Assembly (NCBI RefSeq): GCF_042477335.2
Contig: NC_091246.1
Span: 254,929,501-254,993,500, forward strand
Length of the DNA stretch: 64,000 nucleotides
Direction: 5' to 3'
Source: Ovis canadensis
Taxonomy: Eukaryota; Chordata; Mammalia; Artiodactyla; Bovidae
This document shows, piece by piece, positions 45,051 to 57,000 of the stretch. Position 1 is the stretch's first letter; each line of letters opens with the position of its first letter. The notes beneath the pieces are model-generated. The model was not told where the DNA came from. It searched no databases and saw only the letters and a program-made list of their open reading frames with translations. The position numbers were made by a program, and so were the translations under genes.

Positions 45051-45167
45051 GTAGAGTATTGGCCAAAAAAGAGAATGAAGGGCTGATACAACCCACAAAT
45101 CAGATGAACCCTGGAAACATCTGTTAAGCCAAAGAAACCAGTCACTCAGGACCACATATTATATGTA

Positions 45168-45367
45168 TGTTAGTCGCTCAGTCATGTCCAACTCCTTGCA
45201 ACCCCATGGACTATAGCCTATCAGGCTTCTCTATCAATGGAAGCCTCCAGGTAAGAATACTGGAGTGGGTTGCCATTCCCTTCTCCATGGGACCCTCACC
45301 CAGGGATCAAACCCAGATCTCCTGCATTGCAGGCAGATTCTTTACCTTCTGAACCACCATGGAAATA
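45168..45367 (-). mobile_element. Bov-tA SINE nested in L1
   Basis: Reversed copy: TTAGTCGCTCAGTCATGTCC to CTGAACCACCATGGAAAT. Confidence 0.9.
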
Positions 45368-45639
45368 TGATTCCGTTTAAATGAATTGTCCAGAATAGCC
45401 AAGCCTATAGAGACAGAAAGTAGATTAGTGATTGTCCAGGGCTGGGGGTGGGTTGGGGGGATTGAGGTGATGACTAAGGGGTGTGGGCTTTCTTTTGGGG
45501 GTGATGAACAATGTTCTAAAATTGGAGTGAGGATTGTCCAATTCTGTGAATATACTAAAAGCCATTGAATTGTACACTTTAAGTGGCTGAGTGGTGTGAT
45601 GTGTGAATTAAATCTCAATAAAAGCGAGCAAGAAAGTGC

Positions 45640-47250
45640 CCTGAAAGTGGAACAGAGTGTACTGGGCACCCCCCAATTCTATCCTCAGATCCGTGCTCTC
45701 CTGCTGGGGGTGGGGGCTTCCCCTTCTCGTCCAGATTCTCAGGGAAGTTGTAAGCCCCAGACAGGGACAAAGAGGGGGCTGGATTCCCTCTGGAGCTGCT
45801 GCCCCCTTGAAACCTAGCCTATGGAATATTGGGGCCTGAGGATTCTGAGGCTGAGCCTGTGCTTTCTGAGTGGAGACAGTGGACAATGGGGGGTGTGTGT
45901 GAGGGGTGTGGAGGGGGCCAGGTTTCTCCCAGATGGGTCATCTATGTCTGGGGCAGGAGGGCTCAGAGGAAAGGGGACGGCCTAGGGAGCCTAAGGGGAG
46001 AGAAGGGAGGGACCCCAGGGGAAGAGAGAGGGGCTCGCCATGGTGCTGACTCCTCTGTGCCCAGTGAGAGTCTAGGTCCTCGGGGAGACTGGAGCTGCTC
46101 CCATGGTGGGGTCTCCTGGTGCAGGGGTCTTGTTTGCATTGTGGGATTGGTGGGACTTGGAGGGGAGACGTGGTGGGGAGGGAAGAACAGAAGGGCATTT
46201 GGGTCAACTGCTGTGAGGGGCACGTCCCTGGAGCCCCTGGTGAGAGTCACCGGGACCCCCAGTGTGCTCCCAAAGCCTGATGATGCGCCAGGCTTGGGTA
46301 CATCTGGCACACAATTGATGGCTGTGCGGGTGAGTAAGGGAATGAATTGAGCTTCTTTGGAGGCAAGTGATATGGTAGATAAGCAGTCTTAGAAGTCATA
46401 TAGGCCTGGGTTTGAAAGCAGTTCCTCTGCAGATTTGCTGTGTAGTATTGGACAAAGGACTGGGCCACCCTGAACCTCAGTTTAAAACAGGGCCGAACCC
46501 GCTGACCTTGCGGACGGAGTGGTTAGAATATCGTTGACAAACATGCCCAGCAAACAGAAGGTTCCTCTGTGCGTGCTGGTGGTCTGTCAGGATTTAAAGT
46601 GGGAGAAGCACCGTCAAGATCCTCAAGGTGTCACTGGGCGGGTAGGATTTACCCCTAGAAATAAGTGAACAGTGAATAGAGGTTTCCATGACATTTCCAT
46701 AGACATGGTACTGATGTTGCAGCAAAGGAATTCAAAGGCCAGAGACAGGGCTGAGGTGGTTGGAAGCTTGGAGAAGAGGCAGGAGCTTGAAGGATGGAGT
46801 TGGTGGGTCGGGGGTAGGCGGGGGGTTGTTGCAGAGACAGAGAAGTGGGAAATGGGCACAGAGGCTGGCTTGGCAAGGGTTGGGGGAGGGGGAGTCTGTG
46901 GGATTAGGAATGCAGGAGATTGCCCAGATCAAAAGAGAATGATTGTGTAGGGGATGGTGGTACAGCCAAACAGAAGGTTGGATGGGAAAGGCAGAAGGGG
47001 AGAGACTAAGGAAAGCTGTAGAAGAGGATATGCCCAGGGCAGGGAAGGGGAGATTTGGCATACCCTCTAGTGCCACTGGAGACTTTAGGGCCCCACACAG
47101 ATGTTCCCCACTCCTTGTTCCTTAGCCCCGGGAAGAACAGATTTTTCCTCTACAGCAGCAGCAGCAGCAACCATGACACTCTCGGGCTCTCTTTAACGTG
47201 CACATTTAGTATATTAAAGACTCTGAGAAATCCTTCAAAAAGAGCCTATT
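45640..47250. other. intergenic, G-rich, mostly unique
   Basis: No coding exon was recognised; an untranslated SPATA21 exon could be hidden here. A short (CAG)n run sits at 47153-47170. Confidence 0.5.
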
Positions 47251-47257
47251 TCATTAA

Positions 47258-47475
47258 AAAGTATCTTTACTTATTTGGCTGCCTGGGGTCTTAGTGGGAT
47301 CCTCACTGTGGCCCGTGGACTCTCTAGTTGCGGCAAAAGCGGGATCAGTAGTCGTGGTTCGCAGACTTAGTTGCTCTGCGGCACGTGGGATCTTAGTTCA
47401 TCAGTCAGGGGTCGAACCTGCGTCACTTGCACTGCAAGGTGGATTCTTAACCACTGGACCACCAGGGAAGTCCCA
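47258..47475 (-). mobile_element. CHR-type SINE
   Basis: Reversed: TATTTGGCTGCCTGGGGTCT to GGACCACCAGGGAAGTCCC. Confidence 0.85.
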
Positions 47476-47954
47476 GTCTCTTTCATTTTAACTCAGAATT
47501 TTCCAGACACATTTGGCCTCAGAACCTTTTTGTGGTGCCCCTCATGGAGCCAGTATTCTGGAGAACACCTGTTAGGAGATGCTGCTCTAGAGAAAAAGAG
47601 TATGGGTTTGGGGACCCAGCAGGCCACGGTTCGATTCCTGCTCTGTGACCCATCTGGTGTTAGACCTCAGGGAAGTCACTTTGTTTCCCGGAGCCTCCTT
47701 TTCTCCTAGGGTCATTGTGAGAACTGGGGAAACTATGTGGGTAAAACATGCGGGGAGGTCCCTGGTTGGGCCGTGTGCCCATCCTGTGCCAGGCCTGGCC
47801 CTACTTCTTCCCCTAAGCCGTGCTCGCTCCACTACAGGCTCTGCCTTTGCTGAAGAGGCAGTTAGGTAATAGGCTTGGTGGAACTTTGACTGGATTTCTT
47901 TTCTGGGAACACAGGGTTTGATGCTCCTCACTTGGTACCCTCATTGGCCCTGGC

Positions 47955-48086
47955 ATGACGGACAGCGGGAACACCCAGATATACTTGGAGGATAGGATCA
48001 AGGTGCCAGGGGCCCAGCCAAGCCCTGCCCTGAGGACTGCCGACGACAGGGCTGGCGAGGAGCCCACCACATCAGAAGTTGGCCAG
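47955..48086 (+). CDS. SPATA21: SPATA21 coding exon 1
   Basis: 44 codons from MTDSGNTQIYLEDRIKVPGA to TTSEVGQ, ending CAG then GTAGGG in phase 0. A plausible acceptor (TTTTCTGGGAACACAG) lies about 40 bp upstream, so the gene probably has an earlier untranslated exon not located here. Confidence 0.85.
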
Positions 48087-51000
48087 GTAGGGCCTACCTC
48101 TCCACCCGCAGCAGGCGCCTTTCCCTTCCCATGCCCAGGCTTTCTCTCCGACTTCTTTAATCAAGCCTCTACAACAACTGGCACAAAACTCAGTTCAGAT
48201 TAGACTAGGCAGGAACAAGAACACATCAGCTAGGTAACTGACAGACCTGCCTGTAGACGTCAGGTATGGCTGGATAAAGGTGCTAAATGAGTGTCTCAGT
48301 TCTGCCTGCCTCTGTGGCATTCCCAGGCCTGCTCTCCCTGCAAAACGGTAAGAATTGCCCTGGCTGCTCCAGGCTTACATCTTCCCATCATACTTCCTCT
48401 GGTTTAACATCCCAAACAAGAGGAGAACCCCTTTGCAATAGCTGAAGAAAGTCTCCGGTATCAGCGTCATTGGCCCAGGTTGTAGTCACATATTTGTCCC
48501 TGAATCAGTCACCATGGCCAGGCAGAGTGGCCTGGATCTCTTTGCATAATGAAGTCAGTGGGGGTACTCTCGAAAGAAGGCAGGAAGGTTCCCATAAAAG
48601 AATGTTGGCCTCTCGTACCAAAAGAGATGCTGGCTGGATGAGGAAAATAAGAATTGTTTACTTACTCTACTAAGTAGAAAGCCTTCCATGGCCCTTACCC
48701 TCCCCCTCCCCCATAACTTTTATTCCCCTGACAGCTACTCAGAGTTTCCATCCATGACCTTTGTGCCTTCTTTACTGTGTCCCTGAGCTAAAAATGTCAC
48801 CATAAAAAAGGCAACATTTCTTTGGATTAAGTATAGCCCTCTAACTGTAGCCTCTGTTATAAATTGCTGCTTCTTGTGGGCCCAGGAAGAGGGCCTGAAA
48901 CGAGGGGTCTTGGAAGGAGCCTGGGGCAAACGTTCAGGGCCTCTGTTACCTGCGCATTTGCTTTTCCAATGAGCGTAGTCACGGGGTCTCAGTGCCACCA
49001 CTTAACCAGCTGTATGATCTTGGGGTTGGCACTGCAGCCCTTGAGCTTCGTGGGCTCGTGTGTGTCACGCTGAGGATTACCTGGGTTAAATCAGTGGGGG
49101 CACCTGGCCCTGGCCCTGGCCCTTGGTAGACGCCCTTAGTGTTGACTCCTAGAGGAATCTTGTATTATAACTACTATCAGTTGAATGAGCCAAGTTGCCT
49201 GGAGTTTGCTGACTAAGGTAAGGCTTGGAGCGCCCTCGGAGTCACTGGCGCAAGGTCACCCAACTAGGGAGTGATAGACATCAAAACCCAGCGGAAACTG
49301 AGGAAGCCTCCCTGGGAGGGAGAGACCCTTGCCAGGGTCTCTCTCTCTCTTTTTTTAAAATCTTGGTTGTCCCTTCTATTTTTCCTCTTGGGTGCCCCTT
49401 GCGGCTTTTGGGATCTTAGTTCCCTAAGCAGGGATTGAACTCTTGCTGCCGTGGAAGCTCAGAGTCTTAACCACTGGACCGCCGGGGAAGTCCCCCGAGG
49501 TGCTCTGTCGCGCTCTCCTTGTGAGGATAGCGGTGGCCAAGGTGCCGCTTGGGCTCCAGGTTCTTGTGGCGCCCTTAGTGCTGGGCCCTCCCCGCCTCTC
49601 CTCTCCTCCCCGCGTCTTCTCAGCGCCTCTCCCGTGAGGGACCGGGTCTCCCCTCCCTTGAGGCGCGGGGGTCTCCCCTCTCCTGTGAGGGACGCGGTCT
49701 CCCCCATCCTGTGAGGCGCGAGGGGGTCTCCTCCCTCCCGTTAGGCTCGGGATCTCCTCTCCCGTGAGGCGCCGGGTCTCCTCTCCCCTGAGGCGCGGGG
49801 GTCTCCCCTCCCCCGTGAGGGACGCGGTCTCCCCCGCTCCGGTGAGGCGCGGGGCGGGGATCTCCCCTCTCCCAGGAGGCGCGGGGTCTCCTCTCCCGTG
49901 AGGGACGTGAGGGACGGGGTCTTCCCTCTCCCGTGAGGCGCCGGGTCTCCTCCCTCCCCTAAGGCGCGGGGATCTCCCCTCTCCCCTGAGGCGCGGGGGT
50001 CTCTTCTCCCCTGAGGCGCCAGGGGTCTCCCGCATCCCGTGAGGCGCCGGGTCTCCCCTCTCCCCTGAGGCGTGGGGGTCTCCCCCCCTCCCGGGAGGCC
50101 TGAGGCGCGGCGTCTCCCCTCCTGTGAGGCGCCGGGTCTCCCCTCCCGTGAGGCGCGGGGTCTCCCCTCTCCCCTGAGGCGCCGGGTCTCCTCTCCCTTG
50201 AGGGACCGGGTCTCCCCGCTCCTGTGAGGCGCGGGGGTCTCCCCTCTCCCCTTAGGCGCGGGGGTCTCTTCTCCCCTGAGGCGCCAGGGGTCTCCCGCAT
50301 CCCGTGAGGCGCCGGGTCTCCCCTCTCCCCTGAGGCGCAGGGTCTCCTCTCCCGGGAGGGACGGGGTCTCCCCTCTCCCGTCTGGCGTGGGGTCTCCTCT
50401 CCCCTGAGGCGCCGGGTCTCCCCTCCCGTGAGGCGCCGGCTCTCCTCTCCCGTCAGGCGCGGGGTCTCCTCTCCCGGGAGGGACGGGGTCTCCCCTCTCC
50501 CCTGAGGCGTGGGGGTCTCCCCCCCTCCCGGGAGGCCTGAGGCGCGGCGTCTCCCCTCCCCTGAGGCGCCGGGTCTCCTCTCCCTTGAGGGACCGGGTCT
50601 CCCCGCTCCTGTGAGGCGCGGGGGTCTCCCCTCTCCCCTTAGGCGCGGGATCTCTTCTCCCCTGAGGCGCGGGGTCTCCTCTCCCGTGAGGCGCGGGGTC
50701 TCCCCTCTCCCATGATGCGGGGTGGGGGGGGCGTGTCTCCTCTCCCGTGAGGCGCGGGGTCTCCCCTCCACAATGGCCCATTCCTTGAGCCGGGCCGTGG
50801 GCGTCTTTGTTCTAGGCTGTGTTTCCAGATGCTGAAGCGATGGACAGTGGCCCGCAGCCCTCACCAGCCCTGGGAGCCCTGGAGACCCGGCCCGGACGCA
50901 GAGACGCGTCAGAGGAGGGCTTTCCGCGGCTCGGTCCCCAGGAGCAGAAGCCTCCGGCAGGACCAGGGTGAGCTGGGGGCTTCCCAGAGAGCAGGTCCAG

Positions 51001-54000
51001 GAGAGAAGCCCGCTGTGGCCCACCCGGTGGGGAGGGAGAGGGGAGAGAGCCCCGGACCAGAGGTGGGTCTGCCCGCTCACCGCTCCTGGACTTCTTTCCA
51101 TGGCACGACTCACACTGAATAATCATGTGTGCCGGTCTTTTGTCTTGAGCTCCCCCGCTAGGCCACAAGTTTCTGTGACATGCCGTGTTCAAGGGGCATT
51201 TTTGTGTCTTGTTTAACTTCAAAAAAATTCTCAAGGAATACGTATTGCCCCTCTACTACATGCCTCGGACTCTGTTTAAAAAACTGCTTTTAACCTCATG
51301 TATTTCTAGAAATATACCCTAAGAAAAGAAGTGAAGATTCAGGCAAAGTTTTATGTGCAAAGATTTCTCCTGGCACCTTATTTCAAAGGCTGAAAAAATT
51401 TAAAATGTCAGTGTGCGCTGTTGTTGTTTAGTCACTCATTCCTATCTGACCCTTTGTGACCCCATAGGCTGTAGTTTACCAGGCTCCTTTGTCCATGAAA
51501 TTCTCCAGGCAAGAATACTGGAGTGGTTTGCCATTGCCTTCTCCAGGGAATCTTCCCAGTCCAGGGATAGAACCTGCACTGGCAGGTGGATTCTACCGCT
51601 GAGCCACCAGGGAAGCCCCTCGTGTGTGCTAAATGCCCACAATACGGGGATGGTTAAACAAATTTTGATTATCTGTAAAATAGAGAATTTTATGCTTTCA
51701 TTAAAAAACATGTTTATGAAAGATTCTGGGCACGGGAAAAATTTAGATTACACTGTTAATTGAAAAAATATTGCAGAATTATATTAGGGTCTTCTCTGTA
51801 GCTCAAAAGGTAAAGAATCTGCCTGCAGTGCGGGAGACCTGGGTTCAATCCCTGGGTCAGGAAGATCCTCTGGAGAAGGGAATGGCAGTCCACTCCAGTA
51901 TTCTTGCCTGGAGAATCCCATGGACAGAGGAGCCTGGCGGGCTATGGTCCGTGGGATCGCAGAGAGTCGGACACGACTGATTTATATATGCAATATAACT
52001 GAAAGTATGCAATTATTTGAAGATGATATTTAAACTAATCCCCATTGAAAATATGCATATATGTCCTTAGGAAGAAGCCTGGAGGAAATATTCCATAATA
52101 TTAAAGTGAGATCAGATAGACCCAGATTCAAATCCAGACCTGTCAACTTTAGCTTAATGATCCAAGGCTCAAGTCTCCCCACCACTATGAATTCCAGTTC
52201 TCCTTGATTTTTCTTTTTTTCTAAAAAGCAATAAGTAATAATAAAAATATTAAATCCGAACTCTCTTAAATATTGACATCAAAGTGTTCGTGGTTGGAGG
52301 AATTCATGTTAGTCCTTCATTCTTTCTCCCAGGCATTAAGCATGCACCCATGGTGTGCCTAGCCCCGTGTGGGCACCAGAAAGACTCAGAAGAATATAGA
52401 ACCCTGCCCCAGTTTGGGAGCTGAAGTGTCCCTTTGTCTGTTCTCTCCAGGATGAAGCCGTCATCTTGGGTCCCCCAGGAAAGGCCCAGGGAGCTGCAAG
52501 CAGACTGGGATCCGGCCACGCCAGGAAGTGAGCTGGGGGTGCCCCCCAACGGGGTCCCTACAACACAGGAAGGGCTGAAGCAGCAGGGCTCAGGGAAGGA
52601 GACTGAGGACCAACAGGAGAGCCAGCGGAACCCAGAGACAATGGAGGGTCAGGGCCCTGAGAGTCGCCAGGTAATGTCCACAGAATCCCAGGCAGGAAGG
52701 AATGGAATGGCCAACTCGCAGGGGAGGTGAGGGAGCAGGGAACTGTTAAAGGCAGGGAGGAGATCGGGCTTCTGGGTAAAATTGAAAACGGGACCTGCTG
52801 GGTTTAACAAAGCCCAATTTTTTTTTCTTATACTAGAATGTTCTAGCAGCTGTTTCTTAGCTGCTGATCTCTGTGGGACCCTTCAAGAGGTGGTTAGAGT
52901 ATGGTACCTTCTCCAAACTTATTTGACTATAAAATATCTTTTTTTTTAAGGTTTAGGTGTTTTTTTTTTTTAAAAAGCTTCATAAGGTACAATTGATACA
53001 CAGTTGTGCATACTTCAAGTGTACAATTTACTGTTTTGGATACATGTGCATACCCACAAAACCATCACTGCAATTAAGAAAATAAACACATCTGTCATCC
53101 CCCCCAAAAGTTTTCTGTGCCCCTTTGTCATCGGTTCTCCCATTCATTCCAAGCCCCAGGCAACCGCTGATCTGTGTTCTGCAGCTGTGAATTTGTATTT
53201 CCCAGAATTTTCCATAAATGGAAGCATAAGTATCCATTCTTTTTGTCTTGCTTCTTTCAATTAGCATGAATATTTTGAGACTCAGCTATGCTATTGTGTA
53301 GACCAATACTTTATTCTTTTTGCTGCTGAGTATTATTCCATTGTATGGATAGGCCACAATTTCTTGTCCTACTCGAAGCACAGGGAACTATGTTCAATAC
53401 CTTGTGATAAATCGCAATGGAAAAGAATATGAAAAAGAGTGTATATATATATATATATATCATTGAATCACTTTGCTGTTCTGTGGAAATTAACAAACAA
53501 AACTTGATTTCTTCATTCTTTCACCTATTGATGGACCCTTGGTTTGTTTCAACTTTTTGACTATTTCAAATAAGACATAGAAACATTCATGTCTGTGTGT
53601 ACAGATACTTTCTTTTGGGCAAATAAATGCCTAGGAGTAGAATGGATCATATGATATTTGTGTGTTTAATTTATTAAGAAACTGCCAAACTTTTCTCCAA
53701 AGTGGTTGTACCATTTTACATCCCCATCAGCAATGCATGATAATTCCACTTCTTCCATATCTTCCCCTAAACTTGGTATGGTCTGTTTTTAATTCTAAGC
53801 ATTCTAATAAGTGTATAGTGGAATCTCATTATGGTCTTTATTTTCTTTTCCAAATGACTTAAACATGTCAAGCATCTTTTCATGTGTTTATAGGCACATA
53901 TTATGTATCTTTGGAGAAATGTCTATTCAGATACTTTGCGCATCATTTTAATTGAATAGTCAACTGTCTTTTCCATTCTCTCAATGGTGACTTTCAAAGA

Positions 54001-57000
54001 ACAGAAGTCTTAATTTTCATGAAGTCTGGTTGATCATTTTTTTCTTTATGGCTGTGCTTTTGGTGTTCTTAGAAATCTTTACTTAACCTGAAGTCACATA
54101 TGATTTTATCCTATAAACATAGGATAAAACTTTTCCAAGAAGTTTTGTTATTTTAGGTTTAACACTTAGGTTCATGATCCAGCTTGAGTTAATTTTTGTA
54201 TGTGGTCTGAGTGTTGGATTGAGGCTCATTTCTTGCATATGGCTGTCCAGTCATCCCAGTACCATTTGTTGGAGACTCCTTTCTCCGGAGCTTGCCTGGT
54301 GGCTCAGATGGTAAAGAATCTGCCTGCAATGCAGGAGACCTGGGTTTGATTCCTGGGTTGGGAAGATCCCCTGGAGAAGGGAAAGGCTATCCAGTATTCT
54401 GGCCTGGAGAATTCCACGGATCGTATAGTCCATGGGGATGCAAAAAGTTGGACACGACTGAGCGACTTTCACTTTGACTTCCCCCAACCAGGGATTGAGC
54501 CCATGCGCCTTGCAGTGGAAGCATGGAGTCTTAACCCCTGGACCACCAGGGAAGGCCCACACATTGTCTTGACTATAGCAACTTATTAAAGTCTTGAAAT
54601 CAGTTAATGTAAAAATCTCTTTTGTAGGGAGTACCATGAAGGATTCTTGTTCTTTGAAACATCCCTTGAAAAATCCCATTTAAAGAGGATTGTGTCAGAG
54701 ACTGCCCTGGTGGTCGGGTGGTTAAGACTCCGTGCTTCTATTGCAGGGGGTATGGGTTAGATTCCTGGTCTGGGAACTAAGATCTCACGTGCCATGCAGT
54801 GTGGCAAATAAATAAACAAATAAAATGGAAAGAGGATCGCCTCACTTTCCCCAGGCTCCCATTCTACCTGCACAGAGAAGCGTGGATTACGACTTTGGGT
54901 AAGCCATGCCTCTTTTGAACCTCAGTTTCCTCATCCCTCAAAATGGAGTAATTGACCCCTGCTTAGGGAATCTTCTAGGCATGCTGAGAGAGTTCAGTAA
55001 GGTAATGCTTGCAGTGCTTGGACCAGAGTAACTGTCAACACTCTCTGGGTGAGTGTTGAGGGTCACCTGAGAGCCAGGATGGGGCTCCCCATCTTGACGT
55101 CTTTGTTCTTGGCAGGACCCAGAGGGTCAGCCCATCCCAGGTCGCCTGGCAGCCAATGAGTCAGACACAGTGCAGCCAACAGAGCCTTACTGCACCTTGG
55201 ACAGCTGTGAACAGCAACTGGAGGACAAGCCCCCCAAGGAGGTGGACACCCCACCCTTCGGGACACCGGGGGCTCTGCCAGAGCCTGGCCCAGGGGGATG
55301 TGAGGACAGTTTCCAGGAAGCAGTGTCCCTAATGCCTACAGCAACTCTGGAGGAAAAGACGGTTCACACTGACCCACCACCCATGCCAAGACCCAACACA
55401 CCCAAAGCAAGGTAAGGCACCCCACCCCTCCCTGACCCCAACAAGACTGCTCTTCTGCTAGTTCCAGAGGAGGTGACTTCTAGTCCTGACAGCTGTTGAT
55501 GCGATGTAAGACCTTGGTCAAGCCATGCCCCCAGAACCCCTGTTTCCCCATCTGTATAGTAGCTCTAGTACAGAATTCTTTGCCCCATGGGCCCATTCTT
55601 CACCGGCCAAGTCCCCACAAGGAATGTGGAAGAATGAGGAGCCCCTCTGAGAGCAGAAGCCCAGGGATGAAACTGCAGCGGTGGATCTGAGTGTCCTGGG
55701 GCTGAGAGAAGGCCTTGCAAAGGTGAACCTTGAGCTGCACCCCCCCTCACCTGGGGGTTCTCCCTTGTTTAGAGATGAGGCTGTGGAGATCCAGCCAGCA
55801 CTGGGGCCTGCTCGTCCACCTGTAAGTAGAACCACAGTGGGGAAGGGAACGGGGCGGGGGGAGATCAGGACAAGGAGGAAAGAGGCAGAAATGGGGCAGT
55901 ATTCACAGTCAAACTGGGGAAGGTGTGAGTCCGTGCCTGCGTGTTTCCATGGGTGTGCACACGTGTGTGTGTGTTCGCACATGTGCATGTGTGTGCCCAC
56001 ATGTGTGCATTTGGTTGTGAGTCAAGGCTGCTCTTACACTTTGGAGCCCCTGAATTCACCCCAGGCCATGGTGGTTTTTTCCACATTGGCATGGATCTCT
56101 GCCGGCCAGCTGCTCAGTCACAGCACACAACCCAAAGCTTCCCTGAATGGCTGGGAGACTCCCATCCCCTCCCAGTCATCCCCACATCCAACAGCTCTCT
56201 CACTTCCTAGTTCTCTGATTTGATTGGGCAACCTGTGAACAGTTATCATCTGCCTGGTGGAAAGGCAGGTTGGAGAAAGAGGAATCAAAAGAGCTTTTAG
56301 GAAATATAATTTACAAAAATATTGAACCACTATGTTGTACACTTGAAACTAATATCGTAAATCGACTTTGAAAGTGAAAGTGTTAGTCAGTTGTGTATGA
56401 CTCTTTGCAACACCCTGGACTGTAGGCTACTAGGCTCTTCTGTCCATGGAGTTCCCCAGGGTAGAATCCTGGAATGGGTTGCCATTCCCTTCTTTGGGGG
56501 ATATTTCTGACCCAGAGATCAAACCTGGGTCTCCTGCATTGCAGGCAGATTCTAAGCCCAGATTTGCTCTAAGCCCAGATAGTTGTTTTTTTTTTTTTAA
56601 GAGGCTTTCAGTCTGGGGCCCGAGTGACACTAGTGAAGGAGCAGACAGAAAGAACCTGAGGTTCTGCTTTGGTCATGTTCTGGACGAACAGAAGAAATAC
56701 CAGGAGGATGTCTGGAGTTAGGAAGGAGAGAGAGGTCAGGATGGGAGATGTAAATACGAGGAAAACGGGGTAACATCTAGGAGACCGTACGGAGCAGGAA
56801 GGCATCTGAGGACAGACCACTGGTCTCCACCACATTCAGAAATGCAGGGACTTCTCTCGTGGGCCAGTGGTTAGGACTCTGTGCTTCCGACGCAGGGCAC
56901 GTGGGTTCAGTCTCTGGCCAGGGAAGTGTTCCGCATGCCGTGTGGCACGGTCCCCAAAAGAAAACAAACAAACAAAACCCACAGACATGGATTGAGAGTG

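Larger units (their letters stand above)
43801..45625 (+). mobile_element. L1 LINE ORF2 end and 3' UTR, with nested SINEs
   Basis: Contains AGACCACAGAGCAATGAAAT, TATCTGACAAAGGACTTG, AATCAAAACCACAATAAGAT and ATGACCCAGCAATTCC, typical of the ORF2 C-terminal region, ending GAATTAAATCTCAATAAAAG. Frames are broken. A CHR SINE (44933-45050) and a reversed Bov-tA (45168-45367) are inserted in it. Confidence 0.88.

Noticed and set aside
50829-50967. SPATA21 exon 2 starting at 50829 with ATG (MLKRWTVARSP)
   Set aside because: Joined to exon 3 it hits a stop at once; starting at 50816 keeps the frame on both sides.
49741-51113. Minus-strand open frames of 346 and 384 codons rich in GRGDPAP/GEETPRL repeats
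   Set aside because: They are translations of the minisatellite; no splice context, no conservation, and they lie antisense to SPATA21.
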